The notes beneath the pieces were generated by a model. It made no database searches. It was not told the DNA's origin and saw only the letters and a program-made list of their open reading frames with translations. Shown here one piece after another: positions 10,601 to 18,600 of a DNA stretch of 64,000 nucleotides. This DNA comes from Flavihumibacter solisilvae (GTDB lineage Bacteria; Bacteroidota; Bacteroidia; Chitinophagales; Chitinophagaceae). The position numbers and the translations under genes were made by a program. The stretch covers positions 124,001 to 188,000 of the forward strand of contig NZ_JSVC01000001.1 of NCBI RefSeq assembly GCF_000814475.1. Reading direction: 5' to 3'. Each line of letters opens with the position of its first letter. Positions within the stretch are counted from its first letter, which is position 1.

Positions 10601-10759
10601 GCCCTTAACCTGAACGGAGGCACCGGCGAGTCCATTGTTGTTTCTTGAATCAATTACTTTTCCGGAGACGGTAATGTTCTGAGAGAAGGCATGGGGGGCT
10701 AATATTAGTAAAAGGCCCATCCAGCATGCCAGTAAAAAGTAGCGTTGTACTCTTTTCAT
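7613..10759 (-). CDS. SusC/RagA family TonB-linked outer-membrane transporter
   Basis: The 1048-residue protein has a signal peptide ending near AFSQ, then a carboxypeptidase-D-like beta domain (VSGKVIDSRNNNGLAGASV), the TonB-box-like segment DEVVVIGYGTAKKSDLTGSV, a plug domain with the SusC motif GANGVVMVTTKKG near residues 225-245, and a 22-strand barrel to the end. It imports oligosaccharides across the outer membrane using TonB energy. It is the first gene of a two-gene unit with susD, closed by a terminator. A perfect palindrome of LacI-operator type lies about 65 bases before the start codon, and a LacI-family gene is next to it. Confidence 0.96.
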   Translation of the reverse strand: MKRVQRYFLLACWMGLLLILAPHAFSQNITVSGKVIDSRNNNGLAGASVQVKGSSTGTVTNEQGSYSIVVPSQSAVLVFSYSGLGTQEIKVGNRTSIDVQMTATQTSMDEVVVIGYGTAKKSDLTGSVGSVKAAQLQERPAPSLNQAIAGRVPGVQVNTNSGRPGGQTTMRIRGFSSINSSNNPLYIIDGIQLPVGTQNNNSNSIDFINPNDIASVEILKDASATAIYGARGANGVVMVTTKKGTSAGPRLTYDMDLFVPTIGPHRVEMLNAKEYLQVENLAYDNIKVYDPAGWAAGNYASLVDPREKRKNLPLLFDANGNPLYDTDWLKESTQNKIGQNHQLGFSGGNQDNTYGLYLGYRNDQGLLLNSYLKRYSARFTLDSKVKDWLKIGGSLSYNNQEENIVDQGTGGLNSVRMITESFPFLPVKYADGTWAENYHYPGAEGGSNPVHILSEREALLNTQNLLGEAHVNIYLAKGLEFRSQLGANIVTRGVREYNGRTLDQISRSQNGIANVFNNRESYWSSENYFTYRTSFGSDHDLNAMAGMSWQETNIFNMGAGSQNFSTDYFEYNNIGAGSQQNPGSSSAFRFAFNSFFGRVNYTFKDKYLLTLTGRADGSDRFGPNNKYSFFPSAALAWRVSDEPFLENSNLISNLKLRTSYGFSGNSEIGSYRYLPSLGTYAGIFSDARVTGIGLGRLGNADLQWEKTAQADAGFELGLLNNRINLEMDFYYRKTTDMLLDAPVPRTSGAGTITKNIGSMENKGIELGLNTVNISKRDFTWSSTFNVSFNRNKVLTLATPAPIFGVGNPGFTNQTGIIRVGDPVGSFWGLVRLGTWSEKERAEAAKFTSYRGGKTMLPGDIKYLDVNGDYEINDADRMIIGNGNPDAWGSFINNFRYKNFELILDIQYCVGNDVLNMTKHSGEDRVGIANSYSSVLGAYTPQNENSMIAAIRDTKAGYVTNVDTRWIEDGSFLRGRNLLLAYNFSPEVAKSLRLSRLRMYVSAQNFFLSTKFSGNDPEVTTYSNPFAQGQTFFDYPKPTIYTFGLNVSL

Positions 10760-10821
10760 ATAGCAGATGTTTGGTTAGCAACGTTTATTGCAAAACATAA
10801 ATATAGCGCTAAATCGATTTT

Positions 10822-10837
10822 GCAAAAACGTTTTTGC
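10822..10837. promoter_or_regulatory. Perfect 16-bp palindrome, putative LacI-family operator
   Basis: GCAAAAACGTTTTTGC has the central CG and overall form of LacI/GalR-family operators. It lies between the lacI-like stop (10893) and the susC start (10759). A second AACGTT core occurs at about 10779-10784, closer to susC. The adjacent palindrome AAATCGATTT (10811-10820) may be part of the same control region. Binding is inferred. Confidence 0.65.
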
Positions 10838-10892
10838 TAAACTTTTTTTTAATGAAACCTGCAATCTGATATATAATTATTAATGGAAATGT

Positions 10893-11897
10893 TTAAACCG
10901 ATTTGCGCCGGATGAGTTTACCCATGATTTCAACCTGCTGTTCAGTCACTTTCTTTTCGATACCCATCTCACCCATAAGGATCTTAACTGCGAGCTGAGC
11001 TATATCCTCAACCGGCTGCTTAACAGCTGTTATCTCAGGAGTATTGATCTGGAATAATTCATGATCATCAAAACAGACCACGCCAATATCTGAAGGGATC
11101 GTCCACCCAAGCTTCTTTATGGCCTCCAGGCCATAAACGCCGAGGTAATTTGCGGCGAACATGACTGCATCGGGCCGTTTCTTTTTTAAGTACGCCGCAA
11201 TAGAACGTACCACCTGCCCCTTCTCCCCCATATAGGGTGTTGCCAGTATACTGTCTTCACCTACCTGCATCTTTGCCGAAATCATCGTCTCCACGAAACC
11301 CCGCCGGCGCTCAGCCATCTGCACAAGCGAAATGTCATTGCACACAAACGCGATATTCCTGCAACCTGCTTTAATAAGATGCTTTATACCAGCAGCTGTA
11401 CCTTCATAATTATTTACCAGTACATAAGGTAATTTAGTGTCCGGAAAGTAGCTGTCCATCAGCACGACCGGCCGTTTCCTGCTTGTTAGTTCAGATAACT
11501 GCTCCTCCATCCCTGCCGCAGGAATAACCAGGTAGCCATCAACGTTATGCTGGAAAAGGATCCTGATCAAAGTTTCAACTTTGGATTCGTTGTTACCTGT
11601 GCTGCAGTATAAAACCGTGTAACCGTATTTCTCCAGCTCCTTTTCGATTGTGTTGGCTAGTGAAGCAAAGAAGGCACCGGAGATATTATCGACGATCAAT
11701 CCGATGATTCTGGACTTGCCGGTCCTCAGGCTTACCGCAACCTGGTTGGGATGATAACCCGATTCAAGCGCAAACCGTTTGATCTTATCAGCAAGTGCGG
11801 CATTGATGCGTCGTTCTTTTTCTTTCCCGTTCAGTACTGATGAAACAGTAGCTATCGACACGCCAAGTTTGGCTGCTATTTCTTTTATAGATATCAT
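10893..11897 (-). CDS. LacI/GalR family transcriptional regulator
   Basis: The protein of 334 residues has the usual LacI length. Residues 1-50 form the DNA-binding head (SIKEIAAKLGVSIATVSSVLNG, then a hinge helix near HPNQVAVSLRTGKS). The remainder is a periplasmic-binding-protein-like sensor domain starting IIGLIVDNISGAFFASLANTIE. I take the ATG at 11897 because it starts exactly at the helix-turn-helix; the frame extends 18 codons upstream without homology. It lies upstream of, and on the same strand as, susC-susD, and divergent from the GH5 gene. It probably controls both, through the palindrome at 10822-10837 at least. Confidence 0.92.
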   Translation of the reverse strand: MISIKEIAAKLGVSIATVSSVLNGKEKERRINAALADKIKRFALESGYHPNQVAVSLRTGKSRIIGLIVDNISGAFFASLANTIEKELEKYGYTVLYCSTGNNESKVETLIRILFQHNVDGYLVIPAAGMEEQLSELTSRKRPVVLMDSYFPDTKLPYVLVNNYEGTAAGIKHLIKAGCRNIAFVCNDISLVQMAERRRGFVETMISAKMQVGEDSILATPYMGEKGQVVRSIAAYLKKKRPDAVMFAANYLGVYGLEAIKKLGWTIPSDIGVVCFDDHELFQINTPEITAVKQPVEDIAQLAVKILMGEMGIEKKVTEQQVEIMGKLIRRKSV

Positions 11898-11914
11898 GAA
11901 TCTTGAAAAAGGTA

Positions 11915-11922
11915 CAAAAATA
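11915..11922 (-). promoter_or_regulatory. -7 promoter box TATTTTTG for the LacI-family gene
   Basis: Exact TAnnTTTG match 17 bases before the ATG at 11897. The region is AT-rich, so confidence is moderate. Confidence 0.5.
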
Positions 11923-11979
11923 AAAAAGCCCTTTCGCGGAATAATTTTCAATTTATAGCATCAAAAAAATATCTCTTTC

Positions 11980-12936
11980 ATGAAAAAAACGATTTTGTTG
12001 CTCACTTTTTCCTTTGCCACTGTGGTGTCACTATTCGCCCAGACTGTCAGCAAACACGGATCATTGCGGGTAAACGGAACGATGCTGGTCAATGAAAAAG
12101 GCGATCCGGTTATGCTCAGGGGCATGAGTTACGGCTGGCATTGCTTCTGGCCACGGTTTTACAATGCGGAGTCGGTTGTGTGGCTGAAAAAGGATTGGAA
12201 GATCAATGTGATCCGTGCTGCAATGGGCATTGAACCAGGCGAAAACAGCTACCTGAAAAGAACAGAATGGTCAAAAGAAAAAATGCGGGAGGTGATTGAT
12301 GCAGCCATCAAAGAGGACATTTATGTTATCATTGACTGGCACAGCCACAATATTAACCTGAAAGAAGCAAAAGATTTCTTCCGGGATATATCAGCCACTT
12401 ATGGCAGGCATCCACATATTATATACGAGATATTCAACGAGCCCGATGAAGAGAGCTGGGAGGCCGTAAAAGAGTATTCAACGGAAATAATCCGCACTAT
12501 CCGTGAAAATGATCCGGATAACATCATCCTTATAGGCTCGCCGCACTGGGACCAGGACATACATATAGCCGCAGATTCACCGATCACCGGCTTTTCCAAC
12601 CTGATGTACACCCTTCATTTCTATGCCGCCACACATCACCAGTTCCTACGTGACCGGGGCGACTATGCCCTCAGCAAAGGACTGCCATTGTTTATTTCGG
12701 AGTCAGCCGGGATGGAAGCAACCGGCAATGGGCCGCTGAATGAGAAAGAATGGCAGTTGTGGATTGACTGGGCTGAAAAGAACAAGATCAGTTGGATCAC
12801 CTGGTCGGTTTCTGACAAAGATGAAACTTGTTCTGTTCTACTACCCTCCGCATCTTCGAAGGGCAATTGGAAAGACCGCGACTTAAAGCCTTCGGGTATG
12901 AAAACACGCGAATTGATCCGGAAATACAACCGGTGA
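11980..12936 (+). CDS. Secreted glycoside hydrolase family 5 enzyme (cellulase-like)
   Basis: The 318-residue protein has a signal peptide cleaved near LFAQ. It then has the GH5 opening GSLRVNGTMLVNEKGDPVMLRGMSYGWH (split here by function, residues about 26-53), the segment VIIDWHSH, the acid/base Glu154 in EIFNEPDEE and the likely nucleophile Glu241 in FISESAG. The first region and length resemble subfamily GH5_2 endo-beta-1,4-glucanases, though mannan- or other glucan-specific activity cannot be excluded. It has no carbohydrate-binding module. It is divergent from the lacI-like gene and near susC-susD, so it is the likely depolymerase of a minimal polysaccharide utilisation locus. Confidence 0.9.
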   Translation: MKKTILLLTFSFATVVSLFAQTVSKHGSLRVNGTMLVNEKGDPVMLRGMSYGWHCFWPRFYNAESVVWLKKDWKINVIRAAMGIEPGENSYLKRTEWSKEKMREVIDAAIKEDIYVIIDWHSHNINLKEAKDFFRDISATYGRHPHIIYEIFNEPDEESWEAVKEYSTEIIRTIRENDPDNIILIGSPHWDQDIHIAADSPITGFSNLMYTLHFYAATHHQFLRDRGDYALSKGLPLFISESAGMEATGNGPLNEKEWQLWIDWAEKNKISWITWSVSDKDETCSVLLPSASSKGNWKDRDLKPSGMKTRELIRKYNR

Positions 12937-12982
12937 CTTAGTTCATGCAAGCAGCGGCAACCTCAATTTCAAGCTGGCACGA

Positions 12983-12990
12983 TATTTTTG
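12983..12990 (+). promoter_or_regulatory. -7 promoter box TATTTTTG upstream of the 59-residue gene
   Basis: Exact TAnnTTTG match 44 bases before the ATG at 13035, in the gap after the GH5 gene. Confidence 0.45.
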
Positions 12991-13034
12991 GTACAATGTC
13001 AGATATCATGATTTTATCACTTAAAATATAGATT

Positions 13035-13214
13035 ATGAGAACCAAAGGAACAACACTGTTGCTGGCAGGACTTGCAGCTTATGCGTACTACAAGTTTTCA
13101 AAAATGAGCCGCGAGGACAGGGATAAAATGGTGGGTAACCTAAAAGAAAAAGGAAAGAAGTGGATGAACCAGATGCGCCATAGTGATGGTACTACCAAAT
13201 CTGTACACAGCTAA
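13035..13214 (+). CDS. Small protein, 59 residues, function unknown
   Basis: The short frame encodes a protein with a hydrophobic N-terminal segment (TTLLLAGLAAYAYYKFSKM) and a strongly basic, lysine-rich C-terminal half (REDRDKMVGNLKEKGKKW). It looks like a small membrane-anchored protein with a charged cytoplasmic tail. It has its own upstream -7 box and a strong terminator 43 bases past its stop, which together support a real monocistronic gene. I do not recognise the family; small stress-related membrane proteins of this kind are frequent in Bacteroidota. Confidence 0.7.
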   Translation: MRTKGTTLLLAGLAAYAYYKFSKMSREDRDKMVGNLKEKGKKWMNQMRHSDGTTKSVHS

Positions 13215-13256
13215 TAAAATGTGTGTGTGTTTTATGTTTTACTAACCCATATAAAT

Positions 13257-13287
13257 AGGGGGCTGCCTGTGCAGCCCTCTTTTTTTA
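13257..13287 (+). terminator. Rho-independent terminator after the 59-residue gene
   Basis: A 10-bp stem AGGGGGCTGC / GCAGCCCTCT (one G-T pair) with loop CTGT is followed by seven T's on the plus strand. It overlaps the end of the convergent pbpC gene by a few bases. Confidence 0.85.
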
Positions 13288-15558
13288 ATAATACTTCACT
13301 ACAATCCGTACATCCCTGTTACGTCCCCTGTCGTCGCTGCAGGTAATTTTCACCTGTCCTTCTTCCGGTATGAAAAAGATCTTCTGCCTGGCACCGGCGG
13401 TTTTGTAATACCTGTCATTTACATACCAGTGAACCCGCTCAACTTCTGTTCCAGCATTGCAGGCCAGCTGCAAGGGTTCGCGGTGATTCCTGTCAATCAG
13501 GTATTCAGCATTGTTCTGTGGGGCAGTAATGGTCGGAGCACCTTCACGGAAGATTTTTTCACAGCGGCTGTTGTGCGGTGGAATATTATTATGAACGATT
13601 TGCTGCTCTTCCATCCAGGCGAGCATTTCCGGTGCATATGCTGGTAACAGCATTTTCCTGTAACCGCTTTCAGGCATGCAATTGATACAATATGAGATCT
13701 TCCCGTCCGGACTTACAACCACTTCCTTCATATGGTCACATTTAGCAGTGGAGGAATACATCGGTATAAAATAGTCATTTACCTGCTCAGTACAGAATTC
13801 ACCAGGCGGCAAGCCGGATGCGGAGCACACAAAACGGTTGTTGCAATCTGCAGGTTGCGTGAACCAGTCCTTCTCCGAATTATAGTCAACTGAATTGAAG
13901 ATCCGGAACAATAACGGAGTCGCAATCTCTGCTCCGCTTAAAGACGGTACGCCTCTGCCCGAAAAATTGCCAACCCAGACACCAATAGTAAAGTGTTTGT
14001 TGTACCCGATACTCCATGCATCCCGCCGGCCATAAGAAGTACCGGTCTTCCATGCGATACGGGGCATTTTCTCAGTGCTTTGCCAGCTGAGCGGAAAATC
14101 AGGCCTGTTAATCTTTGAAAGCACATCGCTGATCATGAAGCTAGCAGCCGGCGAAAGTACCCTGTGGGATTTGTTCTGCGGGTGTCCATCCATGAAATCC
14201 GGCTGCATAAAGATTCCTTCGTGCGCAAACATGGAGAAAAGCGCAGTCAATTCTTCAAGCGTCGCTCCACAACCACCGAGAATCATGGACAAACCGAGCT
14301 TACCACGATCAGCCTTCACCTGCCGGAAACCAAGTCCGGAGAGGACTGAGGTGAAGTGATCCTTACCAACCGACCTAAGGCATTTTACGGCAGGGATGTT
14401 CAGGGAATGATCAAGTGCATATTCCATAGTAACATACCCATTGAATTGCCGATCATAATTCTCCGGCGCATAGCCATTGTAGTTAATGGCAACATCGGTC
14501 ATAATGGTTTTGGGAGTAAGTAAGCCGGCATCTATTGCCAATCCATATACCAGTGGTTTTAGCGTACTGCCGGGTTGCCGTACCGCAGCTGCGCCATTAA
14601 CCTGTCCACCATCAGTACTGTCGTTAAAATCAGCCGACCCCACATACGTTATAACCCGGTTCGTCCTGTTATCAATGATAACCACCGCTGCATTGTGAAT
14701 GCCGAGGGCTTTTTTTGAACGGACATAATCGCTGACAAGCTTTTCAGTTTTAAGTTGCGTATCCAGCCGGATGAAAGTGGGAATATTGGCTTGCCCGGAT
14801 TGCTTCAATTTAACCGCAAGGTGTGGTATCTCATGTGGAACCGTGTTACGAACTGCTGTAAGCGGTTCTTCCAGCGCATCGCGGATCTCAGTTGTTGAAA
14901 AAAGCCCATCTGCCAGGAACCGCATTAACCATTTGTTTCTTTCCCTGACAATGGCGTCATTGCTTCTGCCCATAACCAGGTATGAAGGCCGGTTTGGAAT
15001 CACTGATAATGCGGTGATCTCAGCAAGTGAAAGGTGATCAGGGCTCTTTCGAAAATAAATCACAGCGGCGGACTTCACGCCTTCTATATTGCCACCGTAA
15101 GGTACCAGGTTAAGGTAAAGTTGAAGGATCTCCTGTTTGCTTAACGCTATTTCAAGTTGAAAAGCACGGAATACCTCGATGATTTTTGACCAGATGTTCC
15201 TTGGCCTGGGTTCCAGCGCGCGGGCAACCTGCATGGTTATCGTGGATGCACCAGACGTACGTTCAAGAGAAAAAACATTATTAAACAACGCCCTTGCCAT
15301 AGCGAAAGGATTAATCCCGGGATGAAAATAGAACCATTTATCTTCCTTGTGAACAATTGCCTTTTGCAATAAAGGAGAGATTTCATTCAATTCCGTTTTC
15401 ATCCGCCATTTCTGCTGGCTTGTCAGGTAAGCATTCAACACCGCATCCTTTTCATCAGTAATAACAGTAGAATATTCGACCTTGAGCGGAACGGGAAAAA
15501 TGAAATGCAAGGCAACCATTACAACCAGCAGTGAACCTATAGCAATAAGCTTTTTCAT
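13285..15558 (-). CDS. pbpC: Penicillin-binding protein 1C (bifunctional peptidoglycan synthase)
   Basis: The 757-residue protein has one N-terminal membrane helix (residues 3-21), a GT51 glycosyltransferase domain (about 40-215, catalytic Glu72 in HKEDKWFYFHPG, second motif GASTITMQVAR), a transpeptidase domain with nucleophile S331 (PGSTLKPL) and the KTGTS box near residue 510, and a C-terminal PBP1C-type beta domain (about 660-757, TAPQNNAEYLI, VHWYVNDRYY). It polymerises glycan strands and may cross-link them in the periplasm. The ATG at 15558 is preferred over an upstream TTG. It is divergent from the alpha-2-macroglobulin gene, repeating the known PBP1C/A2M gene association. Confidence 0.95.
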   Translation of the reverse strand: MKKLIAIGSLLVVMVALHFIFPVPLKVEYSTVITDEKDAVLNAYLTSQQKWRMKTELNEISPLLQKAIVHKEDKWFYFHPGINPFAMARALFNNVFSLERTSGASTITMQVARALEPRPRNIWSKIIEVFRAFQLEIALSKQEILQLYLNLVPYGGNIEGVKSAAVIYFRKSPDHLSLAEITALSVIPNRPSYLVMGRSNDAIVRERNKWLMRFLADGLFSTTEIRDALEEPLTAVRNTVPHEIPHLAVKLKQSGQANIPTFIRLDTQLKTEKLVSDYVRSKKALGIHNAAVVIIDNRTNRVITYVGSADFNDSTDGGQVNGAAAVRQPGSTLKPLVYGLAIDAGLLTPKTIMTDVAINYNGYAPENYDRQFNGYVTMEYALDHSLNIPAVKCLRSVGKDHFTSVLSGLGFRQVKADRGKLGLSMILGGCGATLEELTALFSMFAHEGIFMQPDFMDGHPQNKSHRVLSPAASFMISDVLSKINRPDFPLSWQSTEKMPRIAWKTGTSYGRRDAWSIGYNKHFTIGVWVGNFSGRGVPSLSGAEIATPLLFRIFNSVDYNSEKDWFTQPADCNNRFVCSASGLPPGEFCTEQVNDYFIPMYSSTAKCDHMKEVVVSPDGKISYCINCMPESGYRKMLLPAYAPEMLAWMEEQQIVHNNIPPHNSRCEKIFREGAPTITAPQNNAEYLIDRNHREPLQLACNAGTEVERVHWYVNDRYYKTAGARQKIFFIPEEGQVKITCSDDRGRNRDVRIVVKYY

Positions 15559-15564
15559 CTTTAA

Positions 15565-15572
15565 CAAACTTA
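15565..15572 (-). promoter_or_regulatory. -7 promoter box TAAGTTTG of pbpC
   Basis: Exact TAnnTTTG match ending six bases before the pbpC ATG at 15558, so the transcript would have almost no leader. Confidence 0.55.
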
Positions 15573-15655
15573 CAATAAGAAGAGATTTGGGAATGGATTA
15601 GCCATTGAATACATTTACTTTAACATTCTCACCCTACTTTACAACGCGCACATTT

Positions 15656-18600
15656 ATGTATCCCAGATTCGTTGCTTTCACAGCCGCCTTATCCCTGTTA
15701 TTTATTGTTTCCTGTAACCGCAAATCGGCGACATTAAAATATACCAATGCCGACAAGGAAGTGAGGCAGCTGGAGAACCTGATTTTCCGATTTGATCATC
15801 CACTCGTGTCGGATTCGATGCTTCATCTCTGGGATTCTACTGAATATGTACTTTTTGAACCTGCAATTCCTGGAAAATTCCGGTGGGAAAGTCCTGACCA
15901 GTTGATCTTTTCACCTGCAGCTCCGCTCGCTCCTGCTACGCAATACAAAGCCAGGCTTCAATATTCACTGCTTGCGCATTCACAGTTTACAAAACTTGAG
16001 GATCCGAAGGAACTCAGCTTTTACACTCCTTCCTTAAACCTCGACCAAACAAATATTACCTGGATCCTGCAGGATGAAAACAGCCGGCTCGCGGTGCCAC
16101 AGGTAGAGCTTTACTTCAACTACCAGGTAAAACCACAACTATTAAAAGAAAAGCTGAAGATCGAATCAGAAGGCAAGCAGGTAAACTATTCAATGCTTAC
16201 CGTGTCGCCGGACAATAAAATAACCATCCGCCTTCAGAATTTTCAACAGCTGGATAAAGACCGTGAGATCTCGGTAGTAATAGACAAGGGCCTCCTGCCA
16301 TTGGGTGGTGGTATGGGTACAGCTAAACTTATCCGGTCAGATGCCGCAATTCCTTCCCCATTTCGCCTCGTCATAAACGACTTAGAAACCGAACATGATG
16401 GCAGTATGGGAAAAATTCACGTAAGGACAAGCCAGCAGATCGAACAGAGCGGACTTGCGGCCCTTGTGAAACTGGATCCTGCCGTGAAATTCAATACAGA
16501 AATCACGGACGACGGTTTTATAGTCTCGGGTGAGCAGTTTGATGCAGACAAAAGTTATGAACTGACACTGGCAAAAGGAATCAGGGGCATACTCGGCGGT
16601 CAATTGAAAGAAGACTACATCAATAATGTTGCTTTCGGCACGCTTGAACCTGCTATCGGTTTTACCAGCAATAAGGCGGTGTACCTGTCTTCGGAAGGTG
16701 CCCGGAATATGGAAGTACGCATTATCAATGTGCCAAAGATCAAGCTGGTCATTTCCAAAATATATGAATCGAACCTGCTTGCTGCGCAACGCTATGGCTA
16801 CTATCCAAAGGAAACCAAAGATGGCCGGGACGAATATTATTATGAGGAAGGCGGCGACGCCATGTTAGGTGATGTTATATATGAAGCGGAGCTGGAAACG
16901 GCCTCCCTGCCGAAATTTGGTAACAGCCGGCTTCTGAATGTAAATGTCCTCGACCGCATTCCGGAGCTTAAAGGCATCTATCATATCAAGATCAGGTCGG
17001 CAAAGGATTACTGGCTTGCCGACAGCCGGTTTGTTTCTCTTTCAGACATTGGTCTTGTAGCAAAGGAGGGAAGAGATCAGATGTATGTGTTTGCAAATTC
17101 AATCCGTTCCGCGAAGGCAATCAGCGATCTGAGTGTAGTTGCCTATGGGGCCAATAACCAGGTGTTGGGAATGGGGACTACGAATGCTGATGGGGTGGCC
17201 ACACTATCATATACCCGAAAAGATTTTGCAGGGTTCAAGCCTGCGATGATCGTTGCCCGCAGCGGTGGCGACTTCAATTACCTTCCCTTTAATACAACCG
17301 GTGTGAATACCTCGCGTTTTGAGGTGGGTGGCAAAAGACTTAATCCTACAGGGTTCGATGCCTTCATTTATGGTGAGAGGGACATTTATCGGCCGGGTGA
17401 AAAAATAAATTTTTCCGTCATCCTGCGAAATGCGATGTGGCAATCACCTGGAGATCTCCCGGTCAAGTTCAAATTCCTGATGCCAAACGGAAAAGAATTA
17501 AAATCTTTCCGGAAAAACCTGAATGCGCAGGGATCAATGGAGTCTGTTTTAGACATCCCGACTGCCGCGATAACCGGTAACTACCAGCTTGAAGTGTATT
17601 CAGGAAATGATATCCTGCTTTCTTCAAAATCGTTTATGGTGGAAGAGTTTGTGCCGGACAGGATAAAGGTATCGGTGAAGCCGGATAAAAATGAACTCAA
17701 GCCAGGTGAGACAGTGAGTATGAATGTGCAGGCGATGAACTTTTTCGGACCGCCGGCTGCAAACCGGAAATACGAATGTGAGATCCAGTTAAAACAGAAA
17801 GCGTTTACATCTAAGAAATACAGCCGATATGATTTCAGCATTACCAACCAGCAGGGCTTTTTTGACAAGAAGGTGCTGGAAGGCAAAACTGATGCTGCAG
17901 GAAATGCGGGCATCAGTTATACAGTACCAGATATGTTTCGCAATATTGGACTCCTCGAAGCAGCATATTACACGACGGTATTCGATGAAACCGGACGTCC
18001 CGTCAGCAGAATCACAAAAATTGACATTTACACCCAGCAGCAATTCTTTGGTCTCGCAAGTGATGGCTATGATTATTTTCCGTTAAACCAACCGATCAGG
18101 TTTCCGCTGATTGCGGTGGACAAAAACGGGAACGTACTGACCGGGACAACTGCAAAAGTGGAAGTTATCAAACATGAGTACAGGACGGTGCTTACGAAAA
18201 GTGACGGTTATTTCAGGTATGATTCCCAGGTGGAGGATAAAGTTGTTGTAAGTGGCAATACCACCGTCTCAGGCGAACAGTCAACGTATAATTTTGTTCC
18301 CCGCTCACCAGGCAATTATGAAATCCGGGTGTCAGTTCCGGGTTCGGGGAGTTATGTCAGCCGGAAGTTTTACAGTTATGGCTATTGGGGAGGTGACATT
18401 AATTCTTTCGAGGTGAATAATGAAGGCCAAATTGAAATTGAAACGGATAAACCGGTATACCGGTCAGGTGAGACCGTAAAACTGCTGTTCAAAACACCCT
18501 TCAGTGGCCGGATGTTGGTGACCATGGAGAAGGATAGGCTGTTGCATTACCAATACATTGATGTGAACAATCGTTCTGCCACACTAGACCTTAAGCTTAC

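Noticed and set aside
12975-12990. TGGCACG resembling the sigma-54 -24 element, before the 59-residue gene; a second copy at 47623-47637 before the 88-residue gene.
   Set aside because: The -12 GC is missing in the first site and one base too close in the second. Spacing is strict for sigma-54, so I do not call these promoters.
13221-13231. GTGTGTGTGTG dinucleotide run after the 59-residue gene.
   Set aside because: Too short for a phase-variable tract with meaning, and it lies outside any reading frame or promoter.
16382-16789. A 135-residue antisense frame inside the alpha-2-macroglobulin gene.
   Set aside because: The opposite strand carries a continuous, recognisable A2M protein; the frame lacks any domain signature.
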